DNA of 7,502 bases from Bacteroides sp. (GTDB lineage: Bacteria > Bacteroidota > Bacteroidia > Bacteroidales > Bacteroidaceae), in assembly GCA_019412865.1 (NCBI GenBank), contig DXOJ01000081.1, positions 1 to 7,502 of the forward strand, in the 5' to 3' direction. The notes beneath the pieces were generated by a model. The model did not search any database and was not told the DNA's origin. It worked only from the letters and a program-made list of their open reading frames with translations. The position numbers were made by a program, and so were the translations under genes. Numbering within the stretch: position 1 is the first letter of the stretch; every line of letters begins with the position of its first letter. Positions 1 to 7,343 of the stretch are shown in pieces.

Positions 1-46
1 TACTTATTCAATTTTAAATTTAAAATATATATTAATTAAATCTCGC
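1..46. other. A/T-rich spacer after the vgrG-linked gene
   Basis: This is a short, almost pure A/T stretch directly downstream of the leftward unit. It contains a perfect 16-base palindrome at 11-26 (ATTTTAAATTTAAAAT) made only of A and T, followed by TTAATTAA. No gene is visible. It could be an operon-end spacer, but there is no G/C stem, so I do not call an intrinsic terminator. Confidence 0.4.
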
Positions 47-1405
47 TCAACTGAAAAAACTTCCCCTTCTTCTGGCCTTCGCCTGCTGCATATCCGGATT
101 GTCCACCAGTTCCTTCCAATCCTCCCCAATCCATTCGCAAAGCTGCCGTTCCAATATCCCGACATCAATCGGAGCACGAACCAACCTTCCCGTATGAAGA
201 GCCAGATACGCCGCATAAACGAACGTGGAACTCCGCCTGATTTCGGCAGAAAGGTAGCTGCCGCCTGCCAGGGCAAGCAAAAAATATTCGAAAGCCTGTT
301 CCATCTTTCCATCCTCATAGCGCAGGAAACCACACATGCGATAGCCTTCCATGACATAATAAGGGTCCTTTTGCATGACGGCTTTTTTAGCCATCATGTC
401 ATACAAGGCAACCGCTTCCTCCCGTTTTTTCCCGGCTGTCAGAATGGCCGCTTTCATGGAAACAGCCATTTTCCAATAACTATATCCTGCCGTTTCACCG
501 CCCTGCATCGCCTTTTCCGCCTCCCGGACGGTTTCGTCGCTGTATTTCATGCTATGCTTATATTCCCTGATAGCATAACATGCCTCGGATGCGATAAGCA
601 GAGCGGAAATCCGGATATTCGTATCCTTTATTTCCTGTGCAATATCCAACAGTTTTCGGATTTCCCTGTCCAATAATTTCCAATCCTGCTTTTGTGTAGA
701 ATCCATGACAACCGTAACCTGCTGCTTGAACCGATTTTCAGGTGCAATCAGGTCGTTACCGCTATCCGACCGTGCCATCCGGTTATGCAAAGCCGCCGCC
801 ATATCGAACCGCGGGCGTATGCAAACCACTTCCCGAGACTCACCCAATCGGATACTCCTGTTCTTTTTCAAGTCAATGGTTGTCATCCGGATTCCCTGCG
901 GGACACCTTCTTTCAGCACATTGCCGAACCATCCTGTCCGGGAATACCCCCTTTCCTGTTCCGGAGGAAAGTACAGACAGAAAAAGGCATCATCCAACCG
1001 GGAGATACATGCCTTGAAACGCAACATCTCTCTCCACAAGTTGCCCGCCGTATGCTCAACCGACACATCAGGAATGTATTCTTCCTTCAGCAACCCGTCG
1101 TGCCTCAGAGCCCTGAGAATATCATACTTCTCCTCAACCTTTTCTGAAAACCAACCCGCATATTCCTGCCAGAGCTGTTCAGTGTATTCCTCGTCATCCC
1201 CCCTGTACGGCGTATCAAAACGAAAGAATATGTCATCGAACTGCCCTACCGGAGAACGTTCTATTTCCAGAAACCTGTCTACCAAGTCCACATCGTTCTG
1301 CCCGACAATCCATACAGACAGTTTCCAGTCCTTGTTGCCGACTATGTCCGCCCAGTAATCGACCGCTTTGTAATATTCCTGTATCACAGATGCAGATGCT
1401 CCCAT
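47..1405 (-). CDS. VgrG-linked TPR-like protein, candidate T6SS adaptor or effector
   Basis: I do not recognise this protein by name. It has 452 residues from the ATG at 1405. A TTG two codons upstream (1411) is also in frame, but ATG is the more likely start. The N-terminal half (about 1-220) is rich in aromatic and acidic residues, with the landmarks LYFPPE (about 144-149) and RPRFDMAAAL (about 197-206). From about 226 to 410 it is almost entirely amphipathic helix with TPR-like helix pairs (about 264-300, 306-345 and 348-382; A/Y/G positions such as EGYRMCGFLRYEDG). The tail is basic (KARRRGSFFS). No signal peptide or membrane segment is visible, so it is probably cytosolic. The gene starts 11 bases after the vgrG stop on the same strand, so it is almost certainly co-transcribed. 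From that position I infer a role in loading cargo onto VgrG, or that it is itself spike-delivered. Nothing catalytic is visible. The gene is certain; the role is not. Confidence 0.85.
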   Translation of the reverse strand: MGASASVIQEYYKAVDYWADIVGNKDWKLSVWIVGQNDVDLVDRFLEIERSPVGQFDDIFFRFDTPYRGDDEEYTEQLWQEYAGWFSEKVEEKYDILRALRHDGLLKEEYIPDVSVEHTAGNLWREMLRFKACISRLDDAFFCLYFPPEQERGYSRTGWFGNVLKEGVPQGIRMTTIDLKKNRSIRLGESREVVCIRPRFDMAAALHNRMARSDSGNDLIAPENRFKQQVTVVMDSTQKQDWKLLDREIRKLLDIAQEIKDTNIRISALLIASEACYAIREYKHSMKYSDETVREAEKAMQGGETAGYSYWKMAVSMKAAILTAGKKREEAVALYDMMAKKAVMQKDPYYVMEGYRMCGFLRYEDGKMEQAFEYFLLALAGGSYLSAEIRRSSTFVYAAYLALHTGRLVRAPIDVGILERQLCEWIGEDWKELVDNPDMQQAKARRRGSFFS

Positions 1406-1416
1406 AGCCAACCGAA

Positions 1417-3225
1417 TTATGAGTTAAACTTTACTATTCCTCCCGAAACCGTTACGTTTCCCTTTCCCTCTATCATCAGATTTACACCGTTGACCGTTCC
1501 GTTCTTTGCAGCAACATCGTAATCCTTTGTCGCTTCCTGTTTGATATTGGTACCGCTGCTGCTAATTATACTCTTTTCGCTGCTGAGTACCATACATTCG
1601 TTGCCGGACAGCAATGTTACACTTTTCCTGCCTTCGAGAGCAATGGTATCGGCCTGCAAGCCTATCGACTTATCATCCATTACGATGACCGATTCCGCCT
1701 CGTTGGTAAGGGTAATGCTCTTTTTCGCCATGACGGTAATGGCATCCGTGCCATCCAACATGATCAGCTGTTTTCCCGTCTGGTCGGTAATAACGATGCT
1801 TCCCGTCTCATCATCGAAAACGATGGCATTGCCGCTGCGTGTGATAATGCTCTTGACCTTGTTGTCCTTGTCCCCTCCTTTACCTGAACCGGAATGGAAC
1901 ACCGACCCCGTAACATAGGGGCGGTCCGGGTTGCCATGCTCGTAGCTTACCATAACCTGATCGCCGACTTCCGGAACAAATACCCATCCGCGATTTTTGG
2001 GAACCGCACCACTTACTCCCGCATTAGGAGTCTGCACCCTGATCCAATTGGTTGTCTTGCCGTTTTTCTGCCAGTCGAAAGCCACTTTCACACGTCCCTG
2101 TCCCTTGTCGTCGTTGTTTTCCTTCACCGTAGCCAGTTCCGGCAACGCCAACGGCCGCTTCGCATCGGGAACAGGAATATGTACCGTACTGTCCGGCACA
2201 CCGACAAAACTATTGGAGTAATGTCCGTCACGGCATACCTCATGCTCAATCCCGACAATACGGAACTTGCCTAAAGGAGGCAGTTTCATCCTGTCGGGGA
2301 AAGAAACATCGATGATTTCACCAATCCTTATCCGGCAAGTCTTTCCTATGCCTTTGATGTTCAGAAGATTGGCACCAGACGCATTCTTTACAATCCTCAT
2401 CTGTTCGTCCAGTTCCGCCTTGTCCGTTACATGGGGGTCGGCAGCCGAGGTTGTTTTTGCGGTATATGCCTTCTCAGAGCAGCTGTGTGCAATAGACTGA
2501 AGGTCGTTCATGCCATCCGGTTTGGCAGGCGTATCCGCATTATGCTGTTTGTTCTCCTGCGCTACATAATCGTATCTTGCGGATTTACCCGGTACCAGAT
2601 TGGCAACCAGACGTACTTCCTCCAAATCCATGTCATAAACAATCTTCTCCGTATTGTCCCTGTCAGGCTTGCCGAAATACACTTTCGTTCCGTCATAATA
2701 GAACCACTCCCCATAAAGAGCCGAAAGGCGATTCATAAAGTCAAAGACACTCTCGTTATACTGCGCCATGTAGGGTATGGGCGCCGCATACTTGGGATTG
2801 GAAACCAGATTGACCTTTCCATACTCCTGCGTCGCCTCCTTTATTATGGTAGAGAGGGACTGATCCATCCAAGAGTCGAGTGTCCTGTTGTTCTCATACA
2901 GTATCGTAGGGCTTGTTCCGTGAATGGCCACTCCGCCTGTCTCGCCCATGCTTCCAACCATTTCCACTTGAGTGATGATTCCCTCGAAGTCATAACTTTC
3001 ACCCGTCTGCCTATGGACAAATGAAATGCTGGCAGTTTCCCCGATGTAGCCGATGAATTTTTCCGGGGTCTGTTGGAACGTATTGTTAGGCGACAGATAA
3101 TTCACCACCACAGTAAAGGTGTGATGCCGGTTGAAACCCTGACGGAGATGCAGTGAAACGAATTTCTGTTCTTCTCCTTTCACGGTTACTTTAGTAGTCA
3201 CCAAATTCAGAAAACTTGCTCCCAT
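1417..3225 (-). CDS. vgrG: T6SS spike protein VgrG (TssI)
   Basis: This is the trimeric spike that caps the Hcp tube and pierces the target cell. It has 602 residues, similar to other core VgrGs. Residues 1 to about 350 form the gp27-like hub (for example YNESVFDFMNRLSALYGEWFYYDG at 156-179, the usual VgrG motif region). Residues about 364-445 form the gp5-type OB fold, with GQGRVKVAFDW (375-385), NWIRVQTPNAG (393-403), GWVFVPEVGDQVMVSYEHG (413-431) and NPDRPYVTGSV (432-442). From about 455 to the end are short beta-strand repeats of the needle (ITRSGNAIVFDD, GSIVITDQTGKQL, AITVMAKKSITLTN), ending in GGIVKFNS. There is no C-terminal catalytic extension, so it is a structural rather than an 'evolved' VgrG, and effectors must ride on it non-covalently. 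The start is an ATG, with no clear Shine-Dalgarno. It lies 117 bases downstream of hcp and directly upstream of the TPR-like gene. Confidence 0.97.
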   Translation of the reverse strand: MGASFLNLVTTKVTVKGEEQKFVSLHLRQGFNRHHTFTVVVNYLSPNNTFQQTPEKFIGYIGETASISFVHRQTGESYDFEGIITQVEMVGSMGETGGVAIHGTSPTILYENNRTLDSWMDQSLSTIIKEATQEYGKVNLVSNPKYAAPIPYMAQYNESVFDFMNRLSALYGEWFYYDGTKVYFGKPDRDNTEKIVYDMDLEEVRLVANLVPGKSARYDYVAQENKQHNADTPAKPDGMNDLQSIAHSCSEKAYTAKTTSAADPHVTDKAELDEQMRIVKNASGANLLNIKGIGKTCRIRIGEIIDVSFPDRMKLPPLGKFRIVGIEHEVCRDGHYSNSFVGVPDSTVHIPVPDAKRPLALPELATVKENNDDKGQGRVKVAFDWQKNGKTTNWIRVQTPNAGVSGAVPKNRGWVFVPEVGDQVMVSYEHGNPDRPYVTGSVFHSGSGKGGDKDNKVKSIITRSGNAIVFDDETGSIVITDQTGKQLIMLDGTDAITVMAKKSITLTNEAESVIVMDDKSIGLQADTIALEGRKSVTLLSGNECMVLSSEKSIISSSGTNIKQEATKDYDVAAKNGTVNGVNLMIEGKGNVTVSGGIVKFNS

Positions 3226-3342
3226 ACTATCTTAAACTATGATTTTAAATAAATAATCCGACTGGTCGGTATGTTTTTTGGTGCCGAAATAACCGGAATT
3301 GGTATATTCCGGCACCTTAAAACTTTGATTAGGAAACAACCA
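3226..3342 (-). promoter_or_regulatory. Structured hcp-vgrG intercistronic spacer with two inverted repeats
   Basis: Going leftward from hcp, the first repeat pairs CGGCACC (3310-3316) with GGTGCCG (3280-3286). An alternative inner stem pairs CCGGAA (3293-3298) with TTCCGG (3307-3312). The two stems share bases 3310-3312, so they compete in part. The second repeat is CCGAC-TG-GTCGG at 3258-3269; on the transcribed strand it is followed by ATTATTTATTT. The first hairpin is followed by A's rather than U's, so it is not a standard terminator. The second is a short stem before a U-rich stretch and could be a weak terminator. I infer that the spacer lowers vgrG expression relative to hcp, or protects the 3' end of the hcp message. 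A separate vgrG promoter is possible, but I could not find one. Confidence 0.45.
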
Positions 3343-3741
3343 TTAGTTGTTTTCCGGCCAATCCTGTACAAATGTAGCCTCGTCCATCTTCACGGTCTGT
3401 GCAGAAATGGCGAACTTGATTGTCATCGGATAAGGGTTAGCCACATTCAGTGCCTCTTCGTAATCCACCACATAACCATTTTCGAACACCAATTCCTTCA
3501 TTTTGGCATCTTCATCCGCTTTCTTGAAGACGATGTTTCCGTTTACGGGCTGGTACTGCTTGAACATCTTATCCAGCACAATGGTATCGGGAGTTGATTC
3601 GATTTCCACATAGATTGTGCCACCATAAATGTCAGATGCCGGACGGCCTTTGGGGTCCACATCACGATTGAACTTAACTCTCCAGGTCAGTACATCAAAC
3701 TCTCTTGAGTCCGAAAACTTAAATGACGCTTTAAATGCCAT
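3343..3741 (-). CDS. hcp: T6SS tube protein Hcp (TssD), canonical copy
   Basis: This is the hexameric ring protein that stacks into the expelled inner tube and can carry small effectors in its lumen. It has 132 residues, the usual length for Bacteroidetes TssD. It starts MAFKASFKF and has the beta-barrel signature DPKG (29-32), then eight residues, then GGTIYVEIE (40-48), and the C-terminal stretch ending FVQDWPENN. The same D-x-K ... GG spacing occurs in the two other Hcp-like proteins of this window. The start is the ATG at 3741, with the leader TTTGAGAAT instead of a Shine-Dalgarno, which is normal for Bacteroidales. It is the first gene of the leftward unit, divergent from clpV, and separated from vgrG by a structured spacer. 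As first gene and structural subunit it is probably the most highly expressed gene here (inference). Hcp identity is clear from sequence and context. Confidence 0.95.
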   Translation of the reverse strand: MAFKASFKFSDSREFDVLTWRVKFNRDVDPKGRPASDIYGGTIYVEIESTPDTIVLDKMFKQYQPVNGNIVFKKADEDAKMKELVFENGYVVDYEEALNVANPYPMTIKFAISAQTVKMDEATFVQDWPENN

Positions 3742-4007
3742 ATTCTCAAAGTTTTAAATTAAAAAAATAAGTTGATTTTGAAATATCCGGTCAAAGGAGG
3801 CCTGCTACAGTCCTATCTTTGTCCTTCAATTTCTGCGCCCAATATATGGCATTTTCTGAAAACTACAAAGAACTTTTGATGATTTTTTCTTGTTTTTGCC
3901 GAAAATATGCCCATAAGCATAAAAAAAACACTGCCAACAATAGCCGAATTATTTTTTTTGCCTTATATTTGCAATGTTCTCCTGCGCAATTTTTAAATCT
4001 TACGATT
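3742..4007. promoter_or_regulatory. Divergent promoter region between hcp and clpV
   Basis: This is an A/T-rich spacer of 266 bases between two outward-facing transcription units. It carries long A and T runs (3761-3767, 3921-3928, 3952-3959). An open frame continues from clpV back to an ATG at 3819, but the clpV-family similarity begins only at 4008 and the upstream part holds promoter-like sequence, so I read it as non-coding. For the rightward unit a perfect -7 element is present at 3964-3971. I found no fully matching element for hcp on the minus strand; TATTTTCG (complement of about 3901-3908) is one mismatch away and is only a weak candidate. A second TAnnTTTG match (TATCTTTG, 3814-3821) points rightward but lacks a spaced TTTG partner. 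Confidence 0.6.
3964..3971 (+). promoter_or_regulatory. Bacteroides-type -7 promoter element for clpV
   Basis: TATATTTG matches the Bacteroidales -7 consensus TAnnTTTG exactly and lies 36 bases before the clpV ATG at 4008, giving a leader of about 25-30 bases. A TTTG at the expected -33 distance (about 3940-3945) is not evident, so the call rests on the -7 match and its position. Confidence 0.55.
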
Positions 4008-6485
4008 ATGGAAACAGGAGTTGGTTTCATCAATCTTGATGATTCTGTAAAAATTGCGCTTAACATAGCACTTGCAGTGGCTCGTGAAAATGCGAACGAG
4101 TGTTATACACCCTCGCATTTGTTGAAGGCTCTACTTCATAAAGATGTAGGGTTAAGAGATTTTATAATAAGTATAGGCAAGGATTTAGGCTATTTGGAGG
4201 AATGGGCGGACGTGTATATCGAACAATGCCCGAAATCCACCCAGTTGTCCGAAATCAAGCCTTCGGAACGGATTGACGCCGTTTTCCGTGCCGCAGACGA
4301 TGCACGAATCCAGTTCGGGCTGTTCGACATCAATCCCATCTGTGTGCTATTGGCACTGGCAAAACCCGGTGTCGCTTTTTCCAGCGACCAGCTCAGGTCT
4401 TTCCCCATTCTGGAAAAGGATATCCATTCCATATATATAGGTAACGGGCAGCCGGCATGTCCTTCCGCCACTACGGAGAAGCCCTATGCCCCGACTTCCG
4501 CCTCATCCTCCTTCTTGGGCAAATACTGTGTGGATCTAACCGAAGATGCGGCCAACAAGCTGCATCCGGTCATCAACCGCGACCGTGAAAACCGTATGGT
4601 CATGGAGATACTGGGAAGCCGGAGCAAGTCCAATGTCCTGATTGTCGGTGATGCCGGAGTAGGAAAGACAGCACTGGTTTACGGACTTGCCTGGGACATA
4701 GTCAGCCATAAAGTACCCTCGTTTCTGGAAGAGACCCGTGTATTTGAGCTGGACAACGCTTCCTTGATTGCGGGAGCCACCTACAAGGGGGAAATCGAGG
4801 ACCGCCTGAAAAACATCCTGAAGGAATTGCGGAATATCGACAATGCAATCCTGTTTATTGACGAAATCCATGTATTGCTGGACAACCGGCAAGGAAATAC
4901 CGGTGCTGGAAATGTATTGAAATCCGAACTGTCGCACGGCGACCTGACCGTCATCGGTGCCACCACCATTGACGAATACCGCAAAATCATCGAGCCGGAC
5001 CATGCTTTCAGCCGCCGTTTCGAGGTCATACAGGTAAGCGAACCGGACATAAAGTCCGCTATCCAGATGCTACACTCCGTGCAGAAACAATACGTGGACT
5101 ACCATCATGTAAGAATCAGCAACGAAGCCGTAGCCGAATGTGTCCGTCTTGCCAAACGGTATATCAAAGACCGCCGTCTGCCTGATTCCGCCATCGGTCT
5201 GCTGGACATGACGCTCTCCGCCATCAAGATGGTCAATGAAACAGGAAAGAAGAATGTGGAGACCCTGCTGTCCGGGCTGGATGAAATAGAAAAGGACGAA
5301 AAGGACCTTCAGGAAAAGACCGAAGAACTGAAAACGCTGCTTTTCGTAATGCACAACAAATTAAGCCCCATCCTTTTAGGAGTCATACCCGATGAAGCGG
5401 ACATCCATGAATTGCAGGAGTATGAAGAACTGACCGGCTATCTGAGAAACGCATTGAACGTCCTCCTCCAATTTGCAGAGAAGAAAATAGAGGAGGTGGG
5501 TATCTATGAGGTAGCCGCCGTTGTCGCCAGCAAGACAGGCATCCCTATCGGCAAGATACAGTCGCAAGAAAAGGAACGGCTACTCAATATGGAAGACTAT
5601 CTGAGGCGACGCGTCGTCGGACAGGACCAGGCCCTGAAGACATTGACGGATGCCATCCTGGAATCCCGTAGCGGCATGAACAAGCCGGGACAGCCCATCG
5701 GCTCCTTCTTCCTGCTGGGACCCACCGGTACCGGCAAGACCGAACTTGCCAAAGCACTAGCGGAGGCACTGTTCAATGACGAGAAATCCATGATTCGATT
5801 CGACATGTCCGAGTTTAAGGAAGAACACTCCGCCGCCCTACTGTACGGAGCGCCTCCGGGATATGTGGGATATGAGGAAGGCGGCATGCTGGTCAATAAA
5901 ATACGGCAACAGCCATACGCCGTTGTCCTCTTTGATGAAATAGAGAAAGCGCATCCATCCGTATATGACATTTTCCTGCAAATCATGGACGAGGGAAAAC
6001 TGCATGACCGTCTGGGCAAGGAAGGAGATTTCTCCAACTCCATCGTGCTGTTCACATCCAATGTAGGAAGCGAGTGGCTGACCAAGCAACTTGAGTCCGG
6101 CAATGTTCCGTCCACCACCCAGATCATGGAGGTGATGGGGCAGCATTTCCGTCCGGAGTTTCTGGCACGCCTGTCTGAAATCGTTCCGTTCTCCCCCATC
6201 CGCGAAGACATACTCCTGAAAATATTCGACATACAGTTCAACGGAGTCAGAAAACTTCTGGACAAGCAGGGTATCGGCATAACCATCACCGATGATGCCC
6301 GTAAGATGCTTGCACACAAAGGATTCACACCCAAATACGGTGCCCGCCAAGTGGCCGGTGTAATCCGTAACTATCTGCGCAGACCGATTTCACGGCTTAT
6401 CATCAACGAGGAGCTGGGCAAAGGAAAAAGTCTGGAGGTAGATCTGGACGAACAGAATGAATTAACCTGGAATATTCACCAATAA
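4008..6485 (+). CDS. clpV: T6SS sheath-recycling AAA+ ATPase ClpV (TssH)
   Basis: This Hsp100-family unfoldase extracts the contracted TssB/TssC sheath and disassembles it in the cytoplasm. It has 825 residues from the ATG at 4008; an in-frame ATG at 3819 would add 63 residues of promoter-region sequence with no Clp similarity. Residues about 1-150 form a Clp-N-like domain (YTPSHLLKALLHKD), followed by a low-complexity linker (TEKPYAPTSASSS). AAA1 has Walker A GDAGVGKT (214-221, K220), pore loop TYKGE (Y259), Walker B LFIDE (282-286) and the FSRRF arginine region. A shortened coiled middle domain spans about 405-510. AAA2 begins RVVGQ (535-539), with Walker A GPTGTGKT (571-578, K577), pore loop GYVGYE (618-623), Walker B VLFDE (ending E644), FRPEFLARL, and sensor-2 YGARQ (R780). 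Both ATPase sites look intact. ClpB is the main alternative, but the short middle domain and the T6SS neighbours favour ClpV. It heads the rightward unit, and the next gene begins 11 bases after its stop. Confidence 0.96.
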   Translation: METGVGFINLDDSVKIALNIALAVARENANECYTPSHLLKALLHKDVGLRDFIISIGKDLGYLEEWADVYIEQCPKSTQLSEIKPSERIDAVFRAADDARIQFGLFDINPICVLLALAKPGVAFSSDQLRSFPILEKDIHSIYIGNGQPACPSATTEKPYAPTSASSSFLGKYCVDLTEDAANKLHPVINRDRENRMVMEILGSRSKSNVLIVGDAGVGKTALVYGLAWDIVSHKVPSFLEETRVFELDNASLIAGATYKGEIEDRLKNILKELRNIDNAILFIDEIHVLLDNRQGNTGAGNVLKSELSHGDLTVIGATTIDEYRKIIEPDHAFSRRFEVIQVSEPDIKSAIQMLHSVQKQYVDYHHVRISNEAVAECVRLAKRYIKDRRLPDSAIGLLDMTLSAIKMVNETGKKNVETLLSGLDEIEKDEKDLQEKTEELKTLLFVMHNKLSPILLGVIPDEADIHELQEYEELTGYLRNALNVLLQFAEKKIEEVGIYEVAAVVASKTGIPIGKIQSQEKERLLNMEDYLRRRVVGQDQALKTLTDAILESRSGMNKPGQPIGSFFLLGPTGTGKTELAKALAEALFNDEKSMIRFDMSEFKEEHSAALLYGAPPGYVGYEEGGMLVNKIRQQPYAVVLFDEIEKAHPSVYDIFLQIMDEGKLHDRLGKEGDFSNSIVLFTSNVGSEWLTKQLESGNVPSTTQIMEVMGQHFRPEFLARLSEIVPFSPIREDILLKIFDIQFNGVRKLLDKQGIGITITDDARKMLAHKGFTPKYGARQVAGVIRNYLRRPISRLIINEELGKGKSLEVDLDEQNELTWNIHQ

Positions 6486-6496
6486 TCAAGTATCGT

Positions 6497-6919
6497 ATGT
6501 TTGGATATACCGTATTCTTAAAGATAGGCAACCTGGCTGCCTCCTCACTGACCGACATGTACAAGGACAGCTACCAGCTCATCGGCTGCGAATTCGGATT
6601 TGCCCAAGGGATAGATATCAAAGGACAGGTACAGACCGAGGTAAAAGGCGGCACGTTTTATGTAACCTACCCTCATCTTCCCAACCGTGACATGATCCAG
6701 TGGATGCTGGATGCCCGTAAATACCAGAGCGGAGCCATCGTAGTTCATGACAACCAAGGCTCCACGCTCGAAAAGATACTCTTTGAGAAAGCGACTTGTG
6801 TGGATATGGAAATCAGCTATATCCGGCAGGGCAAAAGCTATATTGCGACCAAACTGACCGTACAGGCACAGAAACTGGCATTCGGTACAGAAGAGTTTGA
6901 AAATCAGTGGGTGTTTTAA
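6497..6919 (+). CDS. Second Hcp-family tube protein (TssD-like)
   Basis: This protein has 140 residues. It starts MFGYTVFLKIG and contains DIKG (40-43), then GGTFYVTYP (51-59), spaced exactly as in the canonical Hcp of the leftward unit. It continues with RDMIQWMLDA and a C-terminal half built around C-x-x-M-x-I-S-Y, GKSYIATKLTVQAQ and FENQWVF. Apart from this signature it differs strongly from the canonical copy, so it is a paralogue rather than a recent duplicate. Bacteroidales T6SS loci often encode several Hcp-like proteins; I infer a specialised tube subunit or cargo carrier. It starts 11 bases after the clpV stop and 13 bases before the third hcp-like gene, without a Shine-Dalgarno, so it is probably co-transcribed with clpV. 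Family assignment is by pattern and context; its specific job is unknown. Confidence 0.85.
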   Translation: MFGYTVFLKIGNLAASSLTDMYKDSYQLIGCEFGFAQGIDIKGQVQTEVKGGTFYVTYPHLPNRDMIQWMLDARKYQSGAIVVHDNQGSTLEKILFEKATCVDMEISYIRQGKSYIATKLTVQAQKLAFGTEEFENQWVF

Positions 6920-6932
6920 AAACAGCAGCGTT

Positions 6933-7342
6933 ATGGGACTTTTTAATTTTCCGCAAGTGGACAGCAACGTGAATGTCATATTCAGCGTTGACGGCGACGA
7001 ATATGCAGTGGAACAGTTCAAGATAGGTTTTCACCAGCCAGTAGATAACCTAAAGAACCAACCGGAAGGCGAAGTGCGTGGAGGACGAATCATGATAACC
7101 CTTTCGCAGACGGTGAAAAGCAACATCTACGGATGGGCTGTGAAACCGTGGGTGAAAAAAACGGGGCAGTTCTGTTCAAGACCGGAACGTCCGGAGTGAT
7201 ATTTGAGGTGGCGTTTATGAACGCGTATTGCATAAGGCTACACAGAAGTATCAGTTTCGGACAGGGGTTATCTACAACATTAACGATTTCTCCAGAAACA
7301 TTAACTGTTCAAGGTGTTGATTTCGACAATAGATGGGTGTAA
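6933..7342 (+). pseudogene. Third Hcp-family gene, split by a -1 frameshift in an A7 run
   Basis: Two overlapping frames together make one complete Hcp-like protein. The first frame starts at the ATG at 6933 (MGLFNFPQVDSN) and carries the family signature, with VDNLKNQ followed by GGRIMITLS at the same spacing as in the other two Hcp proteins. It reads ...NIYGWAVKPWVKK and then diverges to a stop at 7197-7199, giving 88 residues. The -1 frame then continues NGAVLFKTGTSG ... CIRLHRSISFGQGLSTTLT ... FDNRWV to the stop at 7340-7342, which matches the C-terminal half of the second Hcp (C...ISY..G.S..T.LT and F.N.WV). The junction is the run of seven A's at 7155-7161. With eight A's the product would be a normal 136-residue Hcp. 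The cause could be a real deletion, a slippage-dependent switch or recoding site, or a sequencing error; the sequence alone cannot separate these. I label it a pseudogene because the plain reading is truncated. Confidence 0.8.
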
Positions 7343-7343
7343 T

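Noticed and set aside
705..1358. 217-codon plus-strand open frame opposite the TPR-like gene
   Set aside because: Low-information composition without family features, lying entirely across a well-supported minus-strand gene.
1406..1411. TTG start two codons upstream for the vgrG-linked gene
   Set aside because: An ATG lies at 1405 in the same frame, and ATG is strongly preferred; the difference is only two residues.
2431..3024. 197-codon plus-strand open frame opposite vgrG
   Set aside because: Shadow of the conserved VgrG hub domain; no start context or similarity of its own.
3280..3316. Intrinsic terminator after hcp
   Set aside because: In the leftward transcript the strong hairpin is followed by a run of A's, not U's.
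3814..3821. TATCTTTG as a second rightward promoter
   Set aside because: It matches the -7 consensus but has no TTTG at the expected upstream distance and is far from the clpV start; short motifs like this arise by chance in A/T-rich DNA.
3819..4007. N-terminal extension of ClpV beginning MSFNFCAQ
   Set aside because: No Clp-like sequence, very A/T-rich, and it overlaps a promoter element; the ATG at 4008 starts directly at the Clp-N-like domain.
5597..6334. 245-codon minus-strand open frame opposite clpV
   Set aside because: It is antisense to the conserved AAA2 domain, with serine- and arginine-rich composition typical of a codon shadow.
7152..7163. Classical X XXY YYZ programmed -1 frameshift site
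   Set aside because: In frame 0 the heptamer is G AAA AAA, so the P-site tRNA would mispair at its first base after slipping. Slippage on the A-run remains possible, but a canonical site is not present.
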